Positions 1 through 9,333 of a stretch of 47,250 nucleotides of DNA are shown one piece after another. The stretch covers positions 1-47,250 of the forward strand of contig JAAAJB010000258.1 of the NCBI GenBank assembly GCA_016098155.1, written 5' to 3'. How positions within the stretch are numbered: position 1 is the stretch's first letter; each line of letters opens with the position of its first letter. A model generated the notes under the pieces. That model worked only from the letters and a program-made list of their open reading frames with translations. It was not told the DNA's origin and searched no databases. The position numbers were made by a program, and so were the translations under genes. Source of the stretch: Actinomortierella ambigua. Its lineage: Eukaryota; Mortierellomycota; Mortierellomycetes; Mortierellales; Mortierellaceae.

Positions 1-1091
1 AAAAAAAAAAAAAAAGAAACATGAAACTAGATATTGGGCATGGACCACGCAATAATTCGTGTGTTCGTGTGGACCACCTCAATCAAACGAGGGTCCATTC
101 ACACTTCATCGTCTTTGGGTCGTTGGGTGCGTTGGCTCGTGGCCAATCCAGTAGCCAACATCGACAACAACAACAAAAATGGACAACACCGCCATCCCAG
201 TTCCCATCCACCCATCGTCTCTCTCTTTTGCCCATGGATTTTTGAAGGGCTTTTCTTTTTTCTCAACAAGCAGTAGGACGATCAATCAATCATCATCGAC
301 ATCAGCAGCAACCCAGCAATAGCGATCATCATCAACAGCAGCAATCACTCATATCAAATAGCAGCGACCAGCAATAGTAACCGGCGGCATTAATCTGCAT
401 TAGCGGCATCGTCAGCAACACCAACAAGTAGAAGGAATCTCAACAAACAAACAACAATGGAAACAACACCAACAATAACAATGTGTAATCAATATTTCCG
501 CCGTGGTATCTCTGCGTGGAATGCTCCTCCATCTACCTCCATCTACTACTTCTTTTCCCGACAGACGTCTTTGGTTCTGTGGATATTAGAAGGAGCAAAA
601 AAGGGGAGCATCGGGGGTTAAGACCAGGGGACGATCCAAGTGGGGGAAGGGGGATTGAAATCGCTCTCGGGCTACCCTCGGCCCTCTGGATAAGTGGGCT
701 CTCCTTGTACTCTCTTCTCGCACCCATCTTGTTCTCTACTGTGCCTTGTTCATTGTTGGCTGTCTCCTCGGGTACCCGGCAGAGGAAGCGGGAAAGGGAG
801 GAAAATGAGAAGCATGAGCTGTCAATAAGCCCAAATGCTCTCCTTTCTGTTGCTCTTTCCCAACTCATGTCTGCTGCCTTAATTGGCGCCCATGTACACC
901 TTCCTACCATGGTGACAAAAGATTCTCCCCCCCCCCCGCTCTTGACATCTGTTGACATAGCACAGACAACCACCCAATTATTGCAACTCCAAACCTTGTA
1001 TTATTGACCTCGTTTCCATTTTATTGTTGAAACTTGCCAATCTATGCGTACGTATCCGTGTCTGCCCTCTGTCCTGGCCTGGCCCCAATAG
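1..1091. other. Left edge of window: poly(A) run and CAA/CAG-rich leader, probably 5' region of the next gene
   Basis: The window opens with 15 A residues. From about 160 to 490 the plus strand is rich in CAA, CAG and ATC triplets without a convincing reading frame, as in long fungal 5' UTRs. A short frame begins at ATG 457 (METTPTITMCNQYFRR) and meets a GT at 506. It could be the first coding exon of the gene whose next exon opens near 1092: joining 505 to an AG-preceded start at 1099 keeps phase, but that acceptor (GTCGAG) is weak. From about 530 to 1090 I see only mixed-composition DNA with a C10 run near 928, consistent with an intron or UTR. Confidence 0.4.
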
Positions 1092-2624
1092 CGTCGAGCG
1101 GAGGAAGAGCGCTACCGGACTGAGCAGATTCGCCTGCAGACGAAAAAAGTTGAGCTCGAACTCGAGGTGGAGAAGCGCAAGGCCATTGCAAGTCAGCCAC
1201 CACCACCACCACCACCACCTCCACCACGCGTCTACGCCACAAACGATTACTCGGGCCAACCTTCTGCCTCTGCATCTGCCTCAGCCTCCTACTATCCCTC
1301 GGCACCTGCGTCGGCTCCCACTTCATCGACCACCGCCAACAACCACTCCTCTTCGTCGTCGTCCGGATACCATTATGGCGCCTCGTCCGAGAGCGCCTCG
1401 CATACCCATCACAGCTCACACTCACATCCGAGCCATGGCCACCATCCGTCCACCCACTATGCTGCGGATACTCAGGACCGCTCACCGCCTTCGAAGCATC
1501 AGCCCACGTCTTCGTCTTCATCGTCATCGTCGTCACAACACCATCATCTCCACCATCACCATTCTCGTCCTCCGCCTGGACTAAAGATCAATACAGCCGT
1601 ACGACAGTACCCCAAGCCCAACTCAGCACAGTGCCTCCCGCCATCGCCCCACCACGCGAGTGCACCAGGCAGCATGACATCGTCGGCAGCAAACGGCACC
1701 ACCAAATCCACCCTTCAACGCCAGTACAACCTCTCTGGATTCACGTCGTCTTCCGCACAGTCGTCACCTGTGGCCGTGATCGATTATCAGTCGCATATCC
1801 CGCCCCCATTGACACCTCATGACGAGCCAAACTCGCCCACCGTCGTGTTGTCACCGACCCAGCCCCACGGCCTGAAACGCAAACAGACGACCCACGATGC
1901 TGTAATGGATGCTGTCAGGGCGAAAGCGCTTCGTAACCAACAGCAGCAACAGCAACAGCAGCAGGCGCATAAGAAACTTGCCACAGGAGACGATTATCCT
2001 CAGGCGTCACCGTCATCAGCCAACAACTCTGGAAACAATCGCCGCAAGCTCCATCAAACTACATACTCTGGATCTCGTTTGGGACCAGATGCCAAGAGGG
2101 GCTCCAAGGATGCTTCAGCTGGCAACAGTAACCCTGTGAATGGAACCAGCAATGGATCGGCAACAAAGTCGTCCGAGAGTCACCAGAGATCTAGTACAGA
2201 GTCTCAAGCCCGAGGCAGTGCCGACGAAAGTTCATTTCCTCAGCATCATCATCAGCAGCAACAACAACAACAACAACAGCAATCGCAGCAACAGCCACCA
2301 CCACCACCACAACAACAACAGCAGCAGCAACATCCACATCACCATCATCAGCCTGTAACATCGCCTTGTTCCAATTCGCCACCGTCGTCACAAGGCACAT
2401 CACCGCCACTTCGGCCGTCAGGTGCGGCAGCTTCCTCTACGACACCGGCAGCAGCTAATGAGACGCCAAGGGCTGGATCACGATCACCCCTGCTGAACAG
2501 CACCCCTCAGTCTCAGTCCGGACTGTCCGCAAAAGATACCGCTCATCATCTTGTGCCTGTCAAGTCAGAAGAACGGACCGTGGACAAGCAGGCAATGCTC
2601 GGAGGTATGGAAAGAGAGTCATAA
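1092..2624 (+). CDS. Q/H/S-rich low-complexity protein with charged helical N-terminus (5' end and 3' end uncertain)
   Basis: The frame is open from the AG at 1090-1091. It begins with about 30 strongly charged residues (RRAEEERYRTEQIRLQ, then KKVELELEVEKRK) that should form an amphipathic helix or coiled coil. An ATG at 1167 lies in frame but would cut that helix, so the true start is in an upstream exon. The rest is low complexity: PPPP, Ser-, His- and Gln-rich tracts, with one more ordinary block (LKRKQTTHDAVMDAVRAKAL) near nucleotides 1875-1930. The composition resembles fungal transcriptional regulators, but no DNA-binding domain is visible, so I assign no function. At the 3' end the frame stops at 2624, but a GT donor at 2605 (GGAG|GTATGG) could splice to 2756 (TTGTTAG|TCGCGACATAA), ending the protein four codons later at 2766. 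Protein-coding is likely; the boundaries are not. Confidence 0.6.
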   Translation, partial: RRAEEERYRTEQIRLQTKKVELELEVEKRKAIASQPPPPPPPPPPRVYATNDYSGQPSASASASASYYPSAPASAPTSSTTANNHSSSSSSGYHYGASSESASHTHHSSHSHPSHGHHPSTHYAADTQDRSPPSKHQPTSSSSSSSSSQHHHLHHHHSRPPPGLKINTAVRQYPKPNSAQCLPPSPHHASAPGSMTSSAANGTTKSTLQRQYNLSGFTSSSAQSSPVAVIDYQSHIPPPLTPHDEPNSPTVVLSPTQPHGLKRKQTTHDAVMDAVRAKALRNQQQQQQQQQAHKKLATGDDYPQASPSSANNSGNNRRKLHQTTYSGSRLGPDAKRGSKDASAGNSNPVNGTSNGSATKSSESHQRSSTESQARGSADESSFPQHHHQQQQQQQQQQSQQQPPPPPQQQQQQQHPHHHHQPVTSPCSNSPPSSQGTSPPLRPSGAAASSTTPAAANETPRAGSRSPLLNSTPQSQSGLSAKDTAHHLVPVKSEERTVDKQAMLGGMERES

Positions 2625-3215
2625 ACCTTTTTTTTTGTTGGGTGCGAAAACAGGATGCCAAGGACACTCAACATTTTGTTGTTTCTTGGAGACCTCTATC
2701 TGTCTTCTGTCTCTCTTTCCATGCTGACAAGGAGTCGTTGCTTGTTTTTTGTTAGTCGCGACATAATACCGGACACCTTTAAAGATATTGTATTCAATCA
2801 CGTGTACGGCATGATCAAGCACCCAACACAATCTCTTCTATTTAGGCCGCTCTGTTTGTCAATCTCATGATAATCAGTGGCACTGAACTTCTCCTCATCC
2901 TCAAGATCTTCCCCTTGCCCTTCCCCCTTATCCTTTTTTTTTGTCTTTGGGGAGATAGACTTGTTCACCATGCTGGATCATGGTCATTCGTCTTGTATAG
3001 CCATCCTACCCTTCTTCTATAATAGAGTTATCATCAAAGCATGTGTGTTGACCGAAGAAATGATCCCAATATATTCTCAATCCAAGGGCGCACACTTTCT
3101 GTGCCCGATTCATTCGTCAAATTTTGTCCCGCGCGACATTATTGTCCTTCAAAGAAAAAAACGCGATTGGTATTGTAGAAGGGGCGATGGAAGTCTGCTG
3201 GGGGTTTTTATTATT
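2625..3215. other. Intergenic region between convergent genes
   Basis: No supported gene. The left part is probably the 3' UTR or last intron of the upstream plus-strand gene. The right part is the 3' flank of the minus-strand TLS1-like gene. Open frames here have no family resemblance and no splice context. Confidence 0.5.
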
Positions 3216-4403
3216 CTATCGCCGCATTCTCTTCTTGAAGCGTTCCATGACGATATCATCGGTTGCCATACCACGCCCAGCGCCTCGTTGGTGACCATGA
3301 TGGGTTTGGAAGCGGGTGTTGGGGATGTGAGGGTTGTTTTGCTGATCGCGATCACGATGATGGTGGTGATTATGACGAGAGGCGCGCTCATGATCGGAAA
3401 GCACGTGCGTCTGTTGGCGGAAACGATTTCCACCACTGCCACTGCCACTGCCACTGTTGCCACTGCTGTTGCGATGCGGGGTTTGGGACGGGTGGTTTTT
3501 GTCTTCGTAGAGTTTCCGCTTGGCACGTTCAGTCTCCTCAATGTTACGGAGGCGCTCGTTGATGCCGAGATCGACCTCGGGGATGGCAGAGAGCATGGTG
3601 GTCGAGAGTTGAACGTTGCCCTCTTGTTGGTCCGGGTTTTCTGCCTGTTTCTGTCGGATGCCAAGTTGGTTGAGGATCTCCATGTCGCCAGATAGTGCAC
3701 CAGCAGGCATTTGATCCTTGTCGTCGTCGCCTGCTGCGGGCATGCCCTTGCGTCTCCTCATCTCCTCTTCAATGTAATTCATCATGTGCTTATCCACATC
3801 GAGGGTGTTGGTCTGTTTTGTGAACGAGTTGAGTGTTGTCGACCTCGGTGCCCTAAAAGATAAAATGCAATATAAAGGCATTAATATCCTATTCATAAGG
3901 GGTGGCGGACCAAAAAAGAAAAAAAGGTAGAAGCAGAACACCTACCCATCCTCTGAGCGACGCACTTCATCAAGGTCGACTAATCCTCCTCCTGATGACA
4001 GCTTCCATGGGTCCGCAACGGGTGTCTTATCCTTCTTCTTCTTTTTTTGAGTCGTGTCTCCAATGAGCAGCTCTTCTGCTGCCACGCCTGCCTTTTTCTG
4101 CCTCAGCTTACGAAGCTCGACAAGTTCTTCCAAGCTATTGTTTTAATAGAAAAAGGGGAGTATGGTCATCATTAGTCTGTCTTTGTCCGACCACTGGACC
4201 AGGACGAGAGTGTGTGTGTTGCAGTAGGCCCATGCTTAATACCTGAGGTCTTTGCCTTCGCCTTCGCTGTCGTCATCCTGAGTGTCATTCTTTGGTGTGG
4301 GTGTTGTTTGTGCGTCGCCTGGGAATGCATCATCGTCCTCGAGGGTTTTTTGCTTGCGCCTGATATTCTTGCGGCTCTTTTTGATGAATGTGACCGACGA
4401 CAT
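3216..4403 (-). CDS. TLS1/C9orf78-type spliceosome-associated protein
   Basis: Three exons on the minus strand: 4243-4403, 3946-4134 and 3216-3852; phases agree and give 328 aa. The family (human C9orf78, fission yeast Tls1) associates with the spliceosome, and Tls1 affects splicing of telomere and heterochromatin factors. Family features visible: a basic N-terminus after MSSVTFIKKSRKNIRRK; an acidic patch; the block LEELVELRKLRQKKAGV that precedes a conserved leucine-rich stretch; a K-rich linker then DPWKLSSGGGLVDLDEV; HMMNYIEEEMRRRKGM; and near residues 200-225 the diagnostic SAIPEVDLGI followed by a charged helix. The C-terminus is Gly/Ser- and His-rich and ends in FKKRMRR. The start at 4403 opens the conserved basic N-terminus; an upstream ATG at 4408 is out of frame. 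It is expected to be nuclear. It shares a 212-bp divergent promoter with the R3HCC1-like gene. Confidence 0.85.
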
Positions 4404-4615
4404 GGCAAATGAAGTAACGAAAAAAAAAAAGCCTGATCAAAAAGAAATCAAGCTCAAAAAAGGAAGATCTTTCTGCGCCCCCCTTTCTTCGGCTCCTTTT
4501 GTCCTTTTTTTTTCTTGCCATTCTCATTTCTCTCCTTTTGTCACTGCCCCCCCCCCTCTCCCTCCCTTCCTCAAACCCACTCTGTCGTCTCTTTCTCTCT
4601 TTTTAATTGTCGAGA
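4404..4615. promoter_or_regulatory. 212-bp divergent promoter region between TLS1-like and R3HCC1-like genes
   Basis: The two start codons face away from each other at 4403 (minus) and 4616 (plus), so both promoters and 5' UTRs must fit here. The plus strand carries A-, C- and T-rich tracts (A10 near 4421, C9 near 4547, a pyrimidine run before the plus start), typical of fungal core promoters. No specific factor site is claimed. Confidence 0.6.
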
Positions 4616-6657
4616 ATGGAATCTGCGACAACACAGCAACCACCAGCACAACAACAACAGCGCCAACCACGGACAGGGGTCTATGTACCTCGTCATCGCC
4701 GTGCACAACAGAACATGGACGACGATGTCCCAGAGTCTATGAATCGTTCAGGCACTCCAGCTGGTAGCAGCAACAGCAGTAGCAGCAACAGCAGCCACAG
4801 CAGCGGTGGTGGTGGTGGCAGGCCGCACAATGTATCGTCGACAACGCAACGACCTGGAAGTGGTTGTGGAGACTGGCGTAGCGGACCGAATCGAAAGTAC
4901 GCGACGACAACCACAACTACAACTACAGGGTCCTCCTCGTCCACCTCTTTACCTTCAACTTCATCCTCGCCCTCTTCGTCGTCCTCTTCGTCGTCGTCTC
5001 CTTCGCTCTTGCTCACGCCGACGCCGCATTCGTTATCGTCTAAAGATGGTGGCAGCAGCAGCAGTGGTGGTGGTGGTGGTGGTGGTGGTGGGAGTGGGAG
5101 TGGTAGCAGCGGTGGAGGGTTAGTGCATCCGCAGCCGTCAAGACCACCGCGCGGTCGGAACTTTGACGCGACGGTGCTCAACGTGTACGACGAAGGGTCA
5201 GGGGCAGCATCAGCATCAGCAGCTACAGGATCAATGTCATCATCAGGTCGGCCTCAGTACTCGCGATCGCACTCGAGCCAGTACCGGCGGTCGAATCATA
5301 GCAGTGGGCATTCGTCACCACGCGACCGGCCGTCGACACCGGAGGCTGGGCGAGGAGTAGTAGTAACAGCAGCAGCAGCAGCAGGAGGAGGAGGAGGAGG
5401 GGTGAACGCAAGTTCATGGCGCGCTACCACCACCACCACCACCACTACCACTCCGGCTACAACTACGATGGCTGCTGCGGAGACAAGTAGCAGCAGGATT
5501 GCATCCCCGGCCAGAACACCGACACCAAAGCATGGCAGGGGAGCAGGGGCGGGAGCGAGTCGATCGACGACGCCCGTGGAGGGAGAAAAGGGTCGAGGAG
5601 AAGCCATGTCGCGATCGAGTAGTAGCTCTGGGCATCAGAGCTGCATGGAAACCTTGGAGAAGGCGGAAGAACGGTTGGTGGGGCAACTCCATTCGCTGAC
5701 GGTTTCGGAGCAGGGGTTGGGAGTAGCGACGATGACGAAGACGACAACAACAACAACAGCATCCAAGTCGAACTGTGCATCCTCCGATGAAGGCGATGAA
5801 GAGAAGAAGAAGGTGGGAGAAGAAGAGGAGCAGAAGGAGGAAGAGAAGGAGGAGGAGGAGGAGGAACTAGAGGAGTGGGAGCTGGCGATGCAAAACTCGG
5901 ACGAGGATGCGATCCCAAAGCTGCCTACGGCGAGTAATGACAACAACAAGACAAAGAAGCAGCAGCAGCAAAAGGAGGAAAGCAAGCCGACAGTGACCGA
6001 TGGCCAAGGCATGGGCGAAGACGACTCGATTCTAGAGCTGACGAATCTTGCTCCGAGTATCAAGACGATGCATGTGAATGACATGTTTGCACCGTTTGCC
6101 AACAAGGCGGGTGGGTTCCGGATAAAGTGGCTGGACGATACCCGAGTCCTTGTCATCTTTGAAAGTGCAGCTGTTGGTAAGCCCCTCTTCCTCCTTTTCT
6201 TTCTCTCTTTCTCTATGATCTATACTGAATATGTACCCTCTAACACTCCTTGTCCTGTCTTGTCTCTTTCTTTTCCGGCTTTCTAGCTAATCAAGCCTTT
6301 ATCGCCACCAAGTCTGACACTTGGGCGACCGTGACGCCGTACCGAGGCGCTGACAGGGAGGCACTCCGACGAGCCAACCGCCCATCACTGTCGTCGTCGT
6401 CGTCGTCGTCTTCGCTGGCCTCATCATCATCACCATCGTCTCCGGCGTCATCAGCAACACCATCGGCTCGACCAGCCAAGACCGATTCTGTGGCGCGGCG
6501 ACTCGTGCAAGGAGCGCTGGGCATCCGCGTCCGGCGCACGCCCGAGCAGATCGAACAGGAGCGGGCCATGATGGCGGCGGCGCGCGAGGCTCGCGAGGCG
6601 GCTCGACAGGAACGGAGACGGGAGAGGCAAGAAATGGATGCTGTCTTTAATCAATAG
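4616..6657 (+). CDS. R3HCC1/R3HCC1L-like protein
   Basis: Two exons, 4616-6176 and 6287-6657, joined in phase (intron GTAAGC...TTCTAG), giving 643 aa. The C-terminal third matches the conserved end of animal R3HCC1 and R3HCC1L: an RRM-like fold (about residues 471-560) with IKTMHVNDMFAPF, then GGFRIKWLDDTRVLVIFES, crossing the intron to ANQAFIATK; then ARRLVQGALGIRVRRTPEQI and a charged helix ending RQERRRERQEMDAVFNQ. The N-terminus starts with a Q-rich stretch and TGVYVPRHRR, then a long Ser/Gly/Thr low-complexity region and an acidic E-rich segment (about 400-430). I do not see an R3H domain; only the C-terminal family module is clear. Molecular function is poorly known even in animals; RNA-related activity is plausible. 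The ATG at 4616 is the first in frame. It converges on the FNBP4-like gene 186 bp downstream. Confidence 0.8.
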
Positions 6658-6666
6658 CTGGGCTAA

Positions 6667-6672
6667 AATAAA
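6667..6672 (+). terminator. AATAAA polyadenylation signal of the R3HCC1-like gene
   Basis: The first of two overlapping AATAAA-type hexamers, ten bases after the stop codon, in A/T-rich sequence. Confidence 0.5.
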
Positions 6673-6843
6673 ATAAATTATTTATTATGCAAGTTTTATG
6701 AAGTAGTTCTCATGTTGTTCCTGGATAGCCAAACGAGATCGAAAGGGAGGAGGAGAAGACTGATGCTGTGTTATCTTTATTATTATTGTCTTTTTTTTTT
6801 TTAAACAAAAAAAGGACAAGGTATGGGAATGTAAAGTCCCTGC

Positions 6844-8539
6844 CTACAGTTTCCGATGAAGCCTTCTTTCCCGCCAGTCGCTGCCGAGTTGCTCAGAGTT
6901 TGCTCCGCTTGATGCCGCCACGGAGGACGAGGACGAGGATGAGGTAGATGGTCCTTCGTCTTCACTCTCACTTTCGCTATCGTTCATGTTCTTGACGTTC
7001 CATTTCTGCAGGAGACTGGCCATCTTCTTGGGCATCCTCGAAGGAGCCGCGGAGGAGGTCGTGGAGGACGATCCTACGGCCCCTGTTGTATTGGCTATGA
7101 CAGCTCGTCGCGAAGGGTGGATATGTGCACTCGCCAAGGGGTCGTCTTCCACTGCCACAGACTCTCCGGCTTTCCGCTTTGCTTTCTTCTTGATGACTGC
7201 TCCAGATGACTGTGTTGGTGGGGGTGGAAGAGGAGTGGGTGCGGTTGCTGATGTTGCTGTCAACGTGAGTGAGGGCGAGGGTGAATCGGTGGTAGTGGGC
7301 GACGTGGTAGAGGTTGCTCCTCCGAGCGTAGCGGGAGGACTGGTGGGTACTTCTGTCGGTAGAGAGTTTGCTCCTACTGAGAGCTGCGTGGTGGTGATCG
7401 TCGTTGGCGTTGCGGTGCTGCTCGGTTTTGTGAATGTGTAATTCCGATAGGGTGTCCTTGTGGGAGGCGCTACAGGGTCTAATGCTTTGATAAGCTCCGC
7501 CGAAGGAAAGACTGACGAGAATGTGTCCTGCATTTGTCGAAGAGAGAGAGAGAAAAGGAGGGAAGAGTGAGTTGAGTGATAATTTCTTACCAAGCATTCC
7601 GACACGAAGAATAGGGAAATGTCCAACGTTGATTACCGTTCGCCAGTGCTGGAATCCATAGGCTTCCTCATCCGGATCCCAAATGGCCTGCCAGCCATCG
7701 GGTGCGGCAAGCGCCTCGAGGTCATGAATGTGCTTCAGTACCGCTCCAACGATACCGCCAAAAGGTGGCAGACTTGGTGATGTGGTATCGGATAGGGAAG
7801 ATGTGCTTGCCTCCTGTGCGAGCTCTGCCAGCTGCCGGGCATAGTCTTCTCCGAGAAAGTAGTCGGGTTTGAGACCGCCTTGCTCCCAGTCTAGGATGCG
7901 GATCGCAAACTCGATCAGTCGTCGCTCGGTGTCCTTTTGATCCACAGCCGCGCCTGGGAGCAACGAGAGACTGTGGAGTCGACTATACACTGCCTGTGGT
8001 GTCTCAATGCCGGGAAGGTTGGTGGCGATCCACGCCGCGGAGGGTACTTCGAGGGCGTCGGAAGGTAGTGGCGGCGGCGGTGGAAGCACTTCATCTGTGC
8101 TCGACCTTGGCGGTGTTGGTGGAGGAGGGGGTGGCTGTGTCTGGACCAATGTCGTGGTCGGGACAGCGTTGATCTCATCCATAAAAGAGGTAAAGAGACA
8201 GTCCTCTTCGTCCTGGTCCATTTTTGTGTCGTGCATATCCTCCACAGCATGGTGTTCTTGAGGAGACGAGTCCTCTTCCATGCTGCCGTTGTCTTCTGTC
8301 GCTGGTGGCAGCGGGGGTGGAGGAATAGCGCTGTCAGCATCGTCGTCGTCGTCAGAGCCAACCATGGCAGCAAAGTTCTGGAGCTCCTTCAGCTTGGCCA
8401 GGATATCGTCGTCATTATCGCCTTCGCCTTCGTCGGTGGGAGCCGTGCAGGTTGTGGGGAGTTGCTTCTTCCTGGAGTGTTCTTGGTCCGAATCTGAATC
8501 ATCGTCCGAGTAGTTGACCAATGCATTCATGGCTGGCAC
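6844..8539 (-). CDS. FNBP4-like WW-domain protein
   Basis: Two exons on the minus strand, 7637-8539 and 6844-7527, 528 aa from the ATG at 8539 (525 aa from the in-frame ATG at 8530, MNALVNYSDDD, which looks more family-like). Features in order: an acidic N-terminus (NYSDDDSDSD); a short helical stretch ILAKLKELQNFAAMVG; proline runs; a helical central region; a degenerate WW domain from about residue 280 (DGWQAIWDPDEEAYGFQHWR); Ser/Thr/Pro-rich linker; a basic patch KKKAKRKAGESV; and a conserved-looking tail with PKKMASLLQKWNV and DWRERRLHRKL. This architecture matches formin-binding protein 4 relatives, WW proteins linked to nuclear RNA processing. The WW domain is split by the intron. The donor GTAATC at 7636 keeps phase, while the stronger-looking GTAAGA 52 bases downstream would shift the frame into nonsense. 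Its start lies 203 bp from that of WDR81. Confidence 0.75.
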
Positions 8540-8742
8540 GACCTGAGCAGACTAGAGAGGTGGAGCATCAACGCATCAGTTGGGAACGTGAAGGGTCGTC
8601 ACATTGCACATTCAAGAGGAGCTCGAAGTCACACGTCTCGTTGGGCCGCCCCTTCTCCTCTCTCTTTTACACTGCCTTACTCTCACTCCCTCCCTTCATC
8701 ACTTGTTGCATTCGGCACCATTGGCAACCACATTAACTTGTC
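8540..8742. promoter_or_regulatory. 203-bp divergent promoter region between FNBP4-like and WDR81-like genes
   Basis: Start codons at 8539 (minus) and 8743 (plus) diverge from this interval. A pyrimidine-rich stretch near 8650-8700 on the plus strand resembles fungal core promoters. No individual site is claimed. Confidence 0.55.
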
Positions 8743-9286
8743 ATGCTGGGACCAGGACTGGACGAGCACCAGCTCACAGACTGTATCGAGCATGACCTGG
8801 GTCTCAAGGTCGCGTTTGTGAGCCTTCCCTTGGACGCTTCCCAGGGACACACTGCATGCTGCGTGGTAGGATCCTCGCGTGCCTATTTATCTTTCTATCA
8901 ATCAATCTTTCTATCTTTCTATCTATCTATCTATCTTTCCTCCCGAATGATATCAACGGCAGCAGCAAGCACCAAGCGGCAATATGCTTATGCACCCTCA
9001 CCTTTCACGATGTTCCCTCCAATGTAGATCAACAAGAGGTGGCTGTCGCAGTTGGTGAGTGGCAAGGCGACCACACTCCATCCCATCTCGGCCGATGAGA
9101 GCCAGTACAAGGTTGAGGGTGAACGAACAGACGTCAATGTCTACATTACCGTCTTCTCCAAGCAACACTCGCAAAAAAACCAAGGATGGACAAGGTATTT
9201 GAGAGGAAGAGGCCAAAAAAAAAAGTTGTCAGCGTACTGCACAATCCCCTCCCCTCTGTATGCATGCACAAGTGGCCTAATCACAT

Positions 9287-9333
<47 letters not shown>

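Noticed and set aside
3149..3700. 183-codon minus-strand frame and 272-codon plus-strand frame over the TLS1-like gene
   Set aside because: They overlap exon 3 of the TLS1-like gene, whose frame carries the diagnostic SAIPEVDLGI motif.
4693..5181. Minus-strand frame of 162 codons, Asp/Glu/Pro/Leu-rich
   Set aside because: It is the complement of Ser/Gly repeats of the R3HCC1-like gene; composition follows the repeats and it has no domain.
6977..7527. Frame continuing the FNBP4-like exon 1 through the intron into a 520-codon protein
   Set aside because: Past the WW region it reads a shifted frame with random composition. The other frame gives the KKKAKRKAG and PKKMASLLQKW blocks.
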